NCBI RefSeq assembly: GCF_900100765.1
Contig: NZ_FNFO01000006.1
Span: forward strand, 1-64,000
DNA: 64,000 nt
Direction: 5' to 3'
Source of the DNA: Catalinimonas alkaloidigena
Lineage (GTDB): Bacteria; Bacteroidota; Bacteroidia; Cytophagales; Flexibacteraceae
Of the stretch, positions 15,557-24,653 are shown in pieces. A program made the translations under genes and the position numbers. The notes under the pieces were generated by a model. The model saw only the letters and a program-made list of their open reading frames with translations, was not told where the DNA came from and made no database searches. The stretch's first letter is position 1, and each line of letters opens with the position of its first letter.

Positions 15557-16525
15557 TTATTTCGGTTGGCTCTTTTTTTCGCCCAGCCAGCCCTGATGCT
15601 GGAGCCAGTCGGCGCAGCGCCGCGTCCAGGAGTGCAGCATCGGGTCGTTGAGGGTCTGTCCCGTGCTGTAGGAAGCACCATCGGCCATGCCGAAGCCGTG
15701 TCCGCCGTGGTCGTACAGATGCAGCTCGGCCGAAACCCCCGCTTCTTTCAGCGCCAGGTAAAAATACACGGAGTTTTGGGGCGGCACCGACTGGTCGTCG
15801 TTGGCGTGTACCAGAAACGCAGGCGGCGTCAGCGAATCTACCTGAGTCTCGTTCGACAGGCTGTGCACCAGCGACGCCTCCGGATGGTCGCCCAGCAGGT
15901 AATGGCGCGAGCCGGCGTGGGTAAAGCTCTGTTCGAGGGTGATGACCGGATAGATCAACACCATAAAGTCGGGGCGACTGCTCAGGCGCTCGATGCGGTC
16001 TTTGGCATCAGCGTTGCCGGCGTCGTAGTGCGTGCCTGCCGTTGCGGCCAGGTGACCACCCGCTGAAAAACCCATGATGCCGACCCGCTTCGGGTCGATG
16101 CTGTACTCCTTGGCCCGGCGGCGCACGGTGCGGATGGCCCGCTGCGCATCTTGCAGCATGGCCGGGTGGCGATACCCGCCCGCTTCGTCGCTTCCCAGAC
16201 GGTACTTCAGCACAAACGCAGCCACGCCCAGCGAGTTCAGCCACTCGGCCACGTGAAAGCCTTCTTTTTCCATGGCCAGGTGATGATACCCCCCGCCCGG
16301 ACACACCACAACTGCGGCCCCGGTCGCGCGGTCGGCCGGCGGCAGAAACACCGTCAGGTTGGGTTGATCTTTGGCTTCGTAGCCTTTGGCGCCCGGTGCG
16401 CCGTCGGGCCAGAGCATCACTTCCTGGTGGGGCGTGCCGGTTGTGGTCGGGCTTGCCTTTTGAGCGTGCGCCCAACCGGCTGCCAGAAAAAAGAGTGTAA
16501 AAAGAAGGGTTCGCATCGGAGACAT
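15557..16525 (-). CDS. Secreted alpha/beta hydrolase (acetylxylan-esterase-like)
   Basis: The 322-aa precursor has a signal peptide ending GWAHAQ. The core starts with the LWPDGAPGAKG segment seen in many Bacteroidetes sugar-acetyl esterases. CPGGGYHHLAMEKEG is the oxyanion region, and GFSAGGH gives the nucleophile Ser154. HANDDQSVPPQNS gives Asp, and HGGHGFGM gives His. It probably removes acetyl groups from plant or algal polysaccharides in the periplasm (inference from family). Starts at 16525 and 16516 (MRTLLF) are both possible. About 180 bp separate it from the SMP-30 gene on the same strand. Confidence 0.87.
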   Translation of the reverse strand: MSPMRTLLFTLFFLAAGWAHAQKASPTTTGTPHQEVMLWPDGAPGAKGYEAKDQPNLTVFLPPADRATGAAVVVCPGGGYHHLAMEKEGFHVAEWLNSLGVAAFVLKYRLGSDEAGGYRHPAMLQDAQRAIRTVRRRAKEYSIDPKRVGIMGFSAGGHLAATAGTHYDAGNADAKDRIERLSSRPDFMVLIYPVITLEQSFTHAGSRHYLLGDHPEASLVHSLSNETQVDSLTPPAFLVHANDDQSVPPQNSVYFYLALKEAGVSAELHLYDHGGHGFGMADGASYSTGQTLNDPMLHSWTRRCADWLQHQGWLGEKKSQPK

Positions 16526-16994
16526 GGCTTTGGATTCGGATCAGGGCAGGCGTTGCGGCAGTACCCCGTCGTTGCACTTCGCCCGCTGCGGTTGCAGCGC
16601 ATTCATCACCTCTACCCGCTACTTAGGGAACGCGGCAGCGCGGAGCGAATTGCTTTGTCCTTTGACAAATCCCCGGGAAGGGAAACCCGATTGCCATGTG
16701 GCCCCACCGCATCGCCGGCTCGCAGTTTAACCCTTTTAGGCAGAAAAGCCAGCGACGAAGTCGATAAAATTGGCGAGGTGAAGAGGCCTGTCTTTTCAGG
16801 AAACGCGGTGGCCCGGGAAATCGAATTTTAGCGCAGCGTTGTTGAATCAGAATTTTCGAGCTTCTTGTCGAAGGATAAATTGTGCTCACATAAATGTACA
16901 TTTTTTTAGGTGGAGTCCCCTCTATTGGGAACGGGGGCATTTGTGTTTGAACAAATGAAGATATGGTTATATTGAGCAAATTTTCATCTGACGC
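16526..16994. other. Divergent intergenic region before the histidine kinase
   Basis: No gene is seen. The distal part is AT-rich, with a T-run at 16904-16910. Near 16946-16975 there is a TTTG, then about 18 nt, then TATATTGA, a weak match to a -33/-7 promoter for the kinase. Confidence 0.4.
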
Positions 16995-18365
16995 GTGCCA
17001 TTCTCGGACCCTCTCACCTCTCTTTCTCCGCTGAAAGCCGCTGTTCGTTGGCTTGTGCAAGACCATCGGCCGACCGACCGAACCGTAGCGGCGCGTTTGT
17101 TCAATCTCTGTTCCCTGCTGGCAGGAGGGATTATGCTGGCCCTGGCTCCGCTCAATTTTTACATGGGCCTGAACGAGGTGAGTGTAGTGATGGGGGCTAG
17201 TGGGGTGGCGTTTCTCCTGTTCTACTACCTCCACCGGTTCCGGGGAGTCAAGGTGTACCACACGGCCTGGTTTCGGGTCTTCCTTCTGTCGTTTCTGATC
17301 GTCGGCTGGTTTTGGTCGGGCGGGTTGCTGGGGTCCACACCGCTGGGCGTCATTGCCGTGCTGGTTATCTACGTCACGCTGGTTGGCCGGAAAGAACACC
17401 TCCCGTTTGTGGGGCTGATGATGGGGAGCGTCGTGGTGCTTACCGTGCTGGAGTTTCTGCATCCGGAGTGGGTCACACCTTACAACACAGAAGAGCTGCA
17501 TAAAATCGATCAGGCCACGGTGCTGCTGCTGTGCATGACGTTTACGGGCATTGCCACCGGCATGCTCAAGTACTATTACGATGCCGAACAGAATGCCCTG
17601 CGGCTGCGCAACGAACAACTGAAAAAAGCCAATGAAGAGCTGGACCGCTTTGTCTATAGCGCGTCGCACGACCTGCGCGCCCCGATTACGTCCATGATGG
17701 GGTTGGTACAACTGCTCAAGCTGGAATCCGACCCGCAAAAAATCAGGGAGTGTCTGCTGTTGAAAGAAAAAAGCCTGATGAAGATCGACGGGGTGATCAA
17801 GGAAATCGTCGAGTACTCGCGTAACAACCGCTCCGAGCTGATCGTGGAGCCGATCGACGTGCGTCAGGAAGTCGCGCAGGTGCTGGAGCGACTGCACCAC
17901 AAGGAGTTCGACGAAGCGCAACCCTCCATTTTACTGGATATGCCGCACGATCTGCCGAAGGTGCACATCGACCGCCAGCGGTTGCTGCTGGTGTTGAATT
18001 GCCTCGTTTCGAACGCCCTTCGGTTTTACGATCCCAACCGGGCGTATTCGTGGGTGCGGATTCGGGCGTATCCGGAAGACAAAGGCATGAGCTTGCAGGT
18101 CATCGACAACGGCATCGGTATTGCGCCGGAACACCTGGGCAGCATTTTCGACATGTTTTACCGGGCCCATACCAAAAACGCAGGTGCCGGGCTGGGCCTC
18201 TACATTGCCCGCGAGGCGGTTCAGAAGGTAGGGGGGCATATTTCGGCTACCTCGACGCCCGGCGAAACGACCGTCTTTACGGTGTGGTTGCCCGATCTGG
18301 CGCAGGTACCGAACGCGGTGCCGACCCTTCACCCGGTGTCTGTAGCGTGGGAGGCGGGTAGGTAG
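16995..18365 (+). CDS. Membrane sensor histidine kinase
   Basis: The 456-aa protein has an N-terminal domain of about six hydrophobic helices (residues 35-200). A short helical linker (LRLRNEQLKKANEELD) leads into the dimerisation domain with the phospho-acceptor His225 in SASHDLRAP. The ATPase domain carries the N box (LNCLVSNALRFY), G1 (DNGIGI), an F box (FDMFYRAH) and G2 (GAGLGLYIA). It should autophosphorylate in response to an unknown signal sensed in or near the membrane. No response regulator is adjacent, so its partner is elsewhere. The GTG at 16995 is the only start that keeps the whole N-terminus. Its last 89 bp overlap the end of the opposite-strand gene. Confidence 0.88.
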   Translation: MPFSDPLTSLSPLKAAVRWLVQDHRPTDRTVAARLFNLCSLLAGGIMLALAPLNFYMGLNEVSVVMGASGVAFLLFYYLHRFRGVKVYHTAWFRVFLLSFLIVGWFWSGGLLGSTPLGVIAVLVIYVTLVGRKEHLPFVGLMMGSVVVLTVLEFLHPEWVTPYNTEELHKIDQATVLLLCMTFTGIATGMLKYYYDAEQNALRLRNEQLKKANEELDRFVYSASHDLRAPITSMMGLVQLLKLESDPQKIRECLLLKEKSLMKIDGVIKEIVEYSRNNRSELIVEPIDVRQEVAQVLERLHHKEFDEAQPSILLDMPHDLPKVHIDRQRLLLVLNCLVSNALRFYDPNRAYSWVRIRAYPEDKGMSLQVIDNGIGIAPEHLGSIFDMFYRAHTKNAGAGLGLYIAREAVQKVGGHISATSTPGETTVFTVWLPDLAQVPNAVPTLHPVSVAWEAGR

Positions 18366-19791
18366 CAATGCGGTAAAGCATTTGCCCGAAAATCAGCTCG
18401 TGCGCCGGCACCAGCAGGTACCAGTAGAGCCGCCCCCAGAGCCCCCGTGGCCGAAACGTCGCGGTCTGTTTCAGCACCCAGCTGTCGTGGTCGCGCTTTT
18501 CCATCTTGAATTCCAGCCACGCATCGCCCGGCAGTTTCATCTCGGCATACAACAGCAGCCGTCGCTTTTCTTTGTCGGCCACCAGCACCCGCCAGAAATC
18601 GAGCGCATCGCCCGAGCGGAGGTCGAACGGGCTGCGGCGGCCGCGTCGCAGGCCCACGCCGCCCACCAGTTTGTCGAGGTAGCCCCGGATTCTCCAGAGC
18701 ACGTTGCCGAAATACCAGCCGCGCTTGCCGCCGATGGTCCAGACGTTGGTCATCACTTCCTGTGGCGAGCGCGTTAGCTCAATTTCGCGCGTGTCGTGCA
18801 GGCAGCCGTGGCGCGGCACTTCCACGTAGTCGAGCAGGGTAAAGGGGAGGTGGCTGCGGGTCAGCGAATCGGTCCAACTCGACAGCACCATGTTCTGGCG
18901 GATTTTATCGAAGGCCAGCCGCACGGCTTCTTCGTAAGGAATCAACTCCTGCGGGACAATGTCTTCGATGCCCGTCAGCTGGCAGACCACCTCGGCCTTC
19001 AGGCTGTCGACCAGGTTTTTGGCGAGTTGGAACGACGTGGCGGTTACGAAGTAGAGCCACATGGACGAAAGGCGTGGCGAGAGGAAGGGCACCGGAATCA
19101 GCAACCGGTCGTACCCCCGCACGTGTGCAAATTGCAGGATCATCTGCCGGTAAGTCAGGATGTCGGGCCCGCCGATGTCGAACGTTTTGCCCATCGCCTC
19201 TTTTTTCAGCAGCACGCCCTCCAGGTACCCGATCACGTTGCGGATGGCGATGGGCTGGCAGCGCGTGTTGACCCACCGGGGCGCGACCATCACGGGCAAT
19301 TTTTCGACCAGATCGCGGATGATTTCGAACGAAGCCGACCCTGACCCGACGATGATGCCTGCCCGCAGTACCGTGACGGGCCGCCCGCTGCTCCGCAAGA
19401 TCTCCTCGACCTGCAACCGCGACCGCAGGTGCGGCGAGAGGGCCTTGTCGTTCACGATGCCGCCCAGGTAAATCACCTGTTGGGTGGTGGTGGTGGCGAT
19501 GTAGTCGGCGAAGTGCTGCGCCGTTTTGGCCTCTTTCTCCTCAAAACTGCTCGACCCCGACATGGAATGCACCAGGTAGTAGGCCACGTCGATCTCGTGG
19601 GGAAGCGTGTCGGTGTCAAGCGGTTCCAAAAGATCCGCCTCCACAATCTTGACCCGCTCCAGCACGCGGTCGGGCGCGTTCAGCCGCCGCCGGTCGCGCA
19701 CCAGGCAATAAATCTCGTGTTCTTGTTCCACCAGCACCGGCAACAGCCGCTGCCCGATGTAACCGTTGGCACCCGTCAGAAGAATTTTCAT
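18277..19791 (-). CDS. NAD(P)-binding SDR protein with C-terminal DUF2867-like domain
   Basis: The 504-aa protein has an extended/atypical SDR Rossmann fold, with GANGYIG at residues 8-14 and LVRD after strand 2 (NADP-type). There is no full YxxxK catalytic pair, as in NmrA-like proteins. From about residue 325 a SRPBCC-like DUF2867 domain follows (IGGKRGWYFGNVLWRIRG, ALDFWRVLVAD, LPGDAWLEFKM). A short Pro/Arg-rich tail ends the protein and is encoded in the overlap with the kinase gene. The family is widespread but poorly characterised, so a redox-sensing or reductase role is only a guess. The ATG at 19791 starts directly at the Rossmann strand. Confidence 0.85.
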   Translation of the reverse strand: MKILLTGANGYIGQRLLPVLVEQEHEIYCLVRDRRRLNAPDRVLERVKIVEADLLEPLDTDTLPHEIDVAYYLVHSMSGSSSFEEKEAKTAQHFADYIATTTTQQVIYLGGIVNDKALSPHLRSRLQVEEILRSSGRPVTVLRAGIIVGSGSASFEIIRDLVEKLPVMVAPRWVNTRCQPIAIRNVIGYLEGVLLKKEAMGKTFDIGGPDILTYRQMILQFAHVRGYDRLLIPVPFLSPRLSSMWLYFVTATSFQLAKNLVDSLKAEVVCQLTGIEDIVPQELIPYEEAVRLAFDKIRQNMVLSSWTDSLTRSHLPFTLLDYVEVPRHGCLHDTREIELTRSPQEVMTNVWTIGGKRGWYFGNVLWRIRGYLDKLVGGVGLRRGRRSPFDLRSGDALDFWRVLVADKEKRRLLLYAEMKLPGDAWLEFKMEKRDHDSWVLKQTATFRPRGLWGRLYWYLLVPAHELIFGQMLYRIATYPPPTLQTPGEGSAPRSVPAPDRATTP

Positions 19792-19919
19792 ACTTCCATA
19801 ACGGGTGCGGTGAAGAAGTGTTTACCGCTAGTGCTTCGCTCGACCAAAGCATATTTTATGCAATCGGTTGCGAGTTCCGACGGCTTTCGCTTACTTTTAG
19901 GACCGATCTACTAACCACC

Positions 19920-20702
19920 ATGCCGAACTTCTCCCTCCGTTGGGTCCCGTTGTGGGGCCTGCTGCTGTGGCTGGCGAGCGCTGTCGCCGTGGCGCAAACG
20001 CCCGCTTCCTTCCGCGTTCTGGTGTACACCCGCAACGGCGAAGGCTACGTGCACGAAAACCGGGCGGCCAGTGTGGAGGCCATCCGCGGGCTGGGCAAAA
20101 CACACGGATTTGCGGTGGATGCATCGGACGATCCCGCCGTCTTCACCGACCACAACCTGCGGCGGTACGCCGTCCTGATCTTTTCCAATACCAACAACGA
20201 AACCTTTACGACCCAGGCACAAAAGGACGCCTTTCAACGCTACATCCGGCAGGGGGGCGGCTTTGTCGGACTGCACTCGACCAGCGGCTCGGAGCGGCAG
20301 TGGCCCTGGTTTGCGCAGATGCTGGGCGGCCGCTTTTTCCGCCATCCTGAGCGCCAGGACTTCGACGTGAAGGTGCTGGACCGCACGCATCCGTCCACCG
20401 ACTTTCTGCCGGACGTCTGGCCGGTGAAGGACGACGAGTGCTACTACCTGAAATTTCTGAATCCCGATATGCACGTACTGCTGGCCGCCGACCTGTCGAC
20501 GGTAACGGACGATCAAAAAGGAGAGTACCCCGGCGACGTGTTCGGTGGGCTGTGCCCCCTCGCCTGGTATCATGCGTTCGACGGCGGGCGGCAGTGGTAC
20601 ACGGCCCTCGGACACCGGCCGGAACAGTACCAGGACCCGATGCTGCTGCGTCACATCCTGGGCGGCATCCAATGGGCGGCGGACAAAGCGGCTACCCCCT
20701 GA
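19920..20702 (+). CDS. ThuA domain-containing secreted protein
   Basis: The 260-aa precursor has a signal peptide ending AVAVAQ. The ThuA-like (glutamine amidotransferase-related) fold shows FRVLVYTRNGEGYVHEN, GGGFVGLHSTSGSE, the HPERQDF segment, HPSTDFLPDVW, DECYYL and the late LAWYHAFDGGRQWYTALGH. ThuA proteins are tied to trehalose or other disaccharide use, often beside Gfo/Idh/MocA genes, as here. The biochemical activity of the family is not firmly known. The ATG at 19920 gives a clean signal peptide; an upstream extension to 19818 is not supported. Confidence 0.88.
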   Translation: MPNFSLRWVPLWGLLLWLASAVAVAQTPASFRVLVYTRNGEGYVHENRAASVEAIRGLGKTHGFAVDASDDPAVFTDHNLRRYAVLIFSNTNNETFTTQAQKDAFQRYIRQGGGFVGLHSTSGSERQWPWFAQMLGGRFFRHPERQDFDVKVLDRTHPSTDFLPDVWPVKDDECYYLKFLNPDMHVLLAADLSTVTDDQKGEYPGDVFGGLCPLAWYHAFDGGRQWYTALGHRPEQYQDPMLLRHILGGIQWAADKAATP

Positions 20703-21011
20703 AAAGAATGCACTGAGTATAGTTTCCGGGAAAGTAGCCCTTGTGAAGCAACGTGAATCACTAATGCGTGATTGAGGGAATGGGCGCAGAGCGCAGGCAG
20801 CAGTACGCCGATGGTAACGTGTGAAGCGGGGCGGGTGCAGAGGAAGTGACGTGTGAAGTCTGGATTGTGAAGTGGAGAGGGCATTTCATCCTTTAGCGGC
20901 TGAGCGCACTAGTCAGGTGTTCCATCGCACGTAGAACTTCAACCCTTCAACTTTTAACGCAACACTCATAACGCCATAACTTCTTCCCAAACGGATTTTC
21001 ACCTTGTTGAT
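20703..21011. other. Intergenic region with degenerate heptamer repeats
   Basis: No gene is seen. At about 20816-20876 the sequence consists of GTGAAG-type units about 7 nt apart (GTGTGAAG, GAAGTGACG, GTGAAGTCT, GTGAAGTGG). Near 20935-20990 similar CTTCAAC units occur before the oxidoreductase start. Confidence 0.5.
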
Positions 21012-22475
21012 ATGAAAGACCAACCTACCTCTTCCACCAACGGCCTGACGCGCCGCGCGTACCTCAAGACGTCGCTGCTAGGCGCAGCGGGGGCCATTTT
21101 TGTACCGACCATTGTGCCCTCGACGGTTTTTGGCAAGAACGCCCCCAGCAACAAAATAAACATCGGGCAGATCGGCTTCGGGCGGATTGCGCAGGGACAC
21201 GACCTGCCCGAAACCCTGAACTACGACGTGGCCCGGGTGATGGCGGTGAGCGACCTGGACCGCAAGCGCAAGCGGAAAGGGAAGGAGTTCATCGAAGGGT
21301 GGTACAACCAGAAAAAGGGCAAGAAAAACTACGTCGACGTGCAGATGTACGACGACTACCGGGAGATGCTCCAAAACCCCGACATCGACGCGGTGATTAT
21401 CAGCACGCCCGACCACTGGCACGCCCAGCCGGCCATTGAGGCGGCCCTGGCGGGAAAAGACATTTACCTACAGAAACCCGCGTCGCTGACGGTGGAAGAG
21501 GGGCGGATGATGAGCGACATCCTGCACAAAACGGGGCGGGTGTTTCAGATCGGCAGCCAGCAGCGGTCCGTCAAACCGTGGCCGCAGTTCAAACGCGCCT
21601 GCGAGCTGGTGCGCAACGGCCGCATCGGCGAGCTTCATACCGTTAAGATCGGGTTGCCCGGCGACCCGCCCGGCGGCAGTACGCAGGAAATGCCCATCCC
21701 CGGCAACCTGAATTACGACATGTGGCTGGGTTCCACGCCCTACGTCTATTATACGGAAGAGCGCGTCCATCCGCAGGCCGATTTCTCCCGGCCAGGCTGG
21801 TTGCGTTGCCGGCAGTTCGGGGCGGGGATGATCACCGGATGGGGCGCGCACCACGTCGACACGGCCCACTGGGGCATGGGCACGGAATACACCGGTCCGA
21901 TCGAGGTGGAAGCGGAAGCCGACTTTCCGAAGTCGGGCCTCTGGACGGTCCACGGCGACTTCAACGTCACGGCCAAATACGCCAACGGCGTCACGATGCT
22001 CATCAGCGGATCGTACCCCAACGGCGTGCGGTTCGAAGGGTCAGAAGGCTGGATTTTCGTCTCGCGGGGCGACGTGGGCGTCACGGCCAGCGACCCGACC
22101 AAACCGAGCGGCAACTCCGAAGCGTTTCAGGCCAGCGATCCGAAGATCCTGAAATCGGAAATCGGCCCCGACGAAATTCACCTGTACGAAAGTTCCGAAC
22201 AGCACGGCAACTGGCTCGACTGCATCAAAAGCCGTCGGCAGACCGTGGCCCCGGCCGAAATCGCCCACCGTTCGTGCAGCGCCTGTCTGGTGGCGCACAT
22301 CGCCATGCAACTGCCCCGGAAGCTGTACTGGGACCCGCTGAACGAGCGCTTCAAAAATGACGACGAAGCCAACGCCATGCTGGCCCTGCCGCAGCGTTAT
22401 CCATACGGCATCCACCACATTCCGGCCCTGCGGCGTTCGAGCGAGACGGGCCTGGGGGCTACTTTTGCGCGATAA
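21012..22475 (+). CDS. Tat-exported Gfo/Idh/MocA family oxidoreductase
   Basis: The 487-aa precursor begins with a twin-arginine signal (LTRRAYLKTSLLGAAGA), so it is likely exported folded with its cofactor. The Rossmann part has IGQIGFGRIAQGHDLPE, and STPDHWHAQPAIEAALAGKDIYLQKPASLTVEEG is the family hallmark, with the EKP-type Lys in QKP. The C-terminal alpha/beta domain contains WGAHHVDTAHWGMG. It probably oxidises or reduces a sugar derivative in the periplasm. It follows a ThuA gene and precedes a second oxidoreductase-like lipoprotein by 15 bp, so the three form a likely functional set. Confidence 0.9.
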   Translation: MKDQPTSSTNGLTRRAYLKTSLLGAAGAIFVPTIVPSTVFGKNAPSNKINIGQIGFGRIAQGHDLPETLNYDVARVMAVSDLDRKRKRKGKEFIEGWYNQKKGKKNYVDVQMYDDYREMLQNPDIDAVIISTPDHWHAQPAIEAALAGKDIYLQKPASLTVEEGRMMSDILHKTGRVFQIGSQQRSVKPWPQFKRACELVRNGRIGELHTVKIGLPGDPPGGSTQEMPIPGNLNYDMWLGSTPYVYYTEERVHPQADFSRPGWLRCRQFGAGMITGWGAHHVDTAHWGMGTEYTGPIEVEAEADFPKSGLWTVHGDFNVTAKYANGVTMLISGSYPNGVRFEGSEGWIFVSRGDVGVTASDPTKPSGNSEAFQASDPKILKSEIGPDEIHLYESSEQHGNWLDCIKSRRQTVAPAEIAHRSCSACLVAHIAMQLPRKLYWDPLNERFKNDDEANAMLALPQRYPYGIHHIPALRRSSETGLGATFAR

Positions 22476-22490
22476 CCTTTCTTTGTTCTG

Positions 22491-23894
22491 ATGTACAACT
22501 CATTTTATTCTGCATTGCTTCTGATGCCCCTTGCGGTGTGTGTCGCGGGCTGTTCCTCTTCTTCGTCTGAACGGACGCGTGCCGCGGCCGACTCCGCCTC
22601 CCAAACGGCCGACGTACGGCTGATGACCCTCGACCCCGGCCATTTCCACGCCGCACTGGTGCAGAAATACGACTATCCACAGGTTGACTCGGTCGTGCAC
22701 GTCTACGCGCCGGAGGGGGAAGACCTGCAGATGCACCTGGCGCGCATCGAGCAGTTCAACACGCGGGCCGAGGACCCGACGCATTGGGTAGAAAAGGTCT
22801 ACACCGGTCCCGATTTTCTGGAACAGATGCTGAAACAGAAACCGGGCAATGTGGTGGTGCTGTCGGGCAACAACGCGAAGAAAACCGACTACATCAACGC
22901 GGCGGTCAACGAAGGGCTGAACGTGCTGGCCGACAAGCCGATGGTGATCCAACCGGCCGACTACCCGCGTCTGCTGGACGCCTTCCGCAAGGCCGACGAG
23001 CGGGGCGTGCTGATCTACGACATCATGACCGAGCGGCACGAAATCTCGACGATGTTGCAAAAAGAACTGGCCGGTTTTCCGGAGGTGTTTGGCGAGCTGG
23101 TGAAGGGAACGCCTCAGGAACCCGCCATTTCGAAAGAGAGCGTCCACCACTTTTATAAGATGGTGGCGGGTAAACCCTTGATTCGTCCGGCGTGGTTTTT
23201 CGATGCCGACCAGCAAGGGGCCGGTATCGTGGACGTCTCGACTCACCTGGTCGACCTGATTCTGTGGGAATGTTTTCCCGAACAGGGCATCGATACGAGC
23301 GAAGTGCAGGTGCTGTCGGCCCGCCGCTGGGCGACCGAGCTTTCGCCCCGGCAGTTCGAGACGGCAACCGGCGTGGCGACTTTCCCCGATTTTCTGCAAC
23401 CGCACGTGAACGAAAGCGGCAGCCTGAGTACCCATGCCAACGGCGAGTTTGTGTTCACCGTGCGGGGCGTGCACGGTAAAGTGTCGGTCATCTGGAATTT
23501 CCAGGCCCCCGAGGGCGCGGCCGATACGCACTACTCCATCATGCGGGGGACTAAGGCCAACCTCGTGATCCGGCAGGACCAGCCGCAGAACTACCAGCCG
23601 ACGCTTTACGTGGAGCCGGTAGCGGGACAGGACCGTGCGGCGATCGGCGCGGCGTTACAACAGGCGTTGGCGCGCATCGGGCAGCAGTACCCCGGGGTGG
23701 CGATGGCCGAAACGCCGGAAGGGTGGGAGGTCAAGATTCCCGACGAGTTTAAGGTCGGGCACGAAGCCCACTTTTCGCAGGTGACGGAAGATTTTCTGCA
23801 GTACCTCGCCGACGGAAAAATTCCTGCCTGGGAGAAACAGAACATGATCACGAAGTATTACCTGACCACGCAGGCGTACACCAGGAGCCGTTGA
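22491..23894 (+). CDS. Lipoprotein with Gfo/Idh/MocA-like fold (putative oxidoreductase C-terminal domain)
   Basis: The 467-aa protein has a lipoprotein signal (VCVAGCSS). The Rossmann-like part is altered: the usual GxGxxG is replaced by LMTLDPGHFHAALVQ. NEGLNVLADKPMVI keeps the DKP Lys region, and GIVDVSTHLVDLI is the second-domain active-site segment. This matches the family with a putative oxidoreductase C-terminal domain that is common in Bacteroidetes sugar clusters. The cofactor motif is atypical, so NAD(P) binding is uncertain. It is probably co-transcribed with the preceding Tat-exported oxidoreductase. A strong hairpin terminator follows 35 bp after the stop. Confidence 0.85.
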   Translation: MYNSFYSALLLMPLAVCVAGCSSSSSERTRAAADSASQTADVRLMTLDPGHFHAALVQKYDYPQVDSVVHVYAPEGEDLQMHLARIEQFNTRAEDPTHWVEKVYTGPDFLEQMLKQKPGNVVVLSGNNAKKTDYINAAVNEGLNVLADKPMVIQPADYPRLLDAFRKADERGVLIYDIMTERHEISTMLQKELAGFPEVFGELVKGTPQEPAISKESVHHFYKMVAGKPLIRPAWFFDADQQGAGIVDVSTHLVDLILWECFPEQGIDTSEVQVLSARRWATELSPRQFETATGVATFPDFLQPHVNESGSLSTHANGEFVFTVRGVHGKVSVIWNFQAPEGAADTHYSIMRGTKANLVIRQDQPQNYQPTLYVEPVAGQDRAAIGAALQQALARIGQQYPGVAMAETPEGWEVKIPDEFKVGHEAHFSQVTEDFLQYLADGKIPAWEKQNMITKYYLTTQAYTRSR

Positions 23895-23928
23895 GGCCCT
23901 ATCGGGACACAGACTACAACACGCAAAA

Positions 23929-23967
23929 GGGGGACGCTCATTCGTTAACGAGCGTCCCCCTTTTTTT
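23929..23967. terminator. Strong bidirectional terminator between convergent genes
   Basis: GGGGGACGCTC (23929-23939) pairs perfectly with GAGCGTCCCCC (23950-23960), followed by seven T on the + strand and preceded by four A, so it can act both ways. It separates the oxidoreductase lipoprotein from mscL. Confidence 0.9.
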
Positions 23968-23980
23968 AAGGTGTGTTCAT

Positions 23981-24409
23981 TTACTTGGCGGCAATCTGAC
24001 GCAGGGCGTCGCGCATCTCCGTCAGGAGCACTTCTTCTTTGGTTGGCGCCGGCGGCACAGAAGGCGCTTCGGCTTTCTTCCGTTTCAGGCTGTTCATGCC
24101 TTTCACCATCAGGAAGATGACGAACGCCAGAAAGATGAAGTTGATCAGCACAGACAAGAAATTGCCATACGCAAAGACCGGTCCCAGGGCTTTGGCTTCG
24201 GCCAGGGGCAACCCGGGCGTGATGTCGTCTGACAAAGGCACGTAGAGGTTGCTGAAATCTACATTGCCGATAATTTTTCCGACCAGGGGCATAATCAGGT
24301 CATCGACGGCCGACTTGACGATGGCACCAAAGGCTGCACCAATGATGACACCTACCGCCAGATCCATGACGTTGCCACGCATGGCAAACTCCTTGAACTC
24401 TTTCAACAT
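23981..24409 (-). CDS. mscL: Large-conductance mechanosensitive channel
   Basis: The 142-aa protein is a typical MscL. An N-terminal amphipathic helix ([33 protein letters not shown]) includes the pore-lining TM1. A short periplasmic loop follows, then TM2 ([22 protein letters not shown]) and a charged cytoplasmic bundle ([12 protein letters not shown]). The homopentamer opens when membrane tension rises, to release solutes during osmotic downshock. Length and motifs match the family with no anomalies. The 244-bp region upstream holds no other gene. Confidence 0.96.
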   Translation of the reverse strand: MLKEFKEFAMRGNVMDLAVGVIIGAAFGAIVKSAVDDLIMPLVGKIIGNVDFSNLYVPLSDDITPGLPLAEAKALGPVFAYGNFLSVLINFIFLAFVIFLMVKGMNSLKRKKAEAPSVPPAPTKEEVLLTEMRDALRQIAAK

Positions 24410-24653
24410 ACAGTAATCAGATTAGGATGAAACATACTTGACAGAAACAACAGCGTATTGCTGAGAGGTACTACTACTGCCCTGCACGGCCGTGGTAGTA
24501 GCTGGAAAGAGAGTCGCGTGTATGCATGCGCGAAGCGGAGGAGTGGTCCTGCGTCGGTCCGGAATGCGTCGTTAATTTGAGCATAAGTTTTGAAAAACAA
24601 ACACCGCCCGGCGAGTTTTTCCAAAGTTTTGTGTGCCAGGGGCGTAGGGGCCT

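Noticed and set aside
16623-17921. 432-codon - strand ORF
   Set aside because: It is antisense to the histidine kinase; the kinase has complete family motifs, while this ORF is His/Gln-rich without any.
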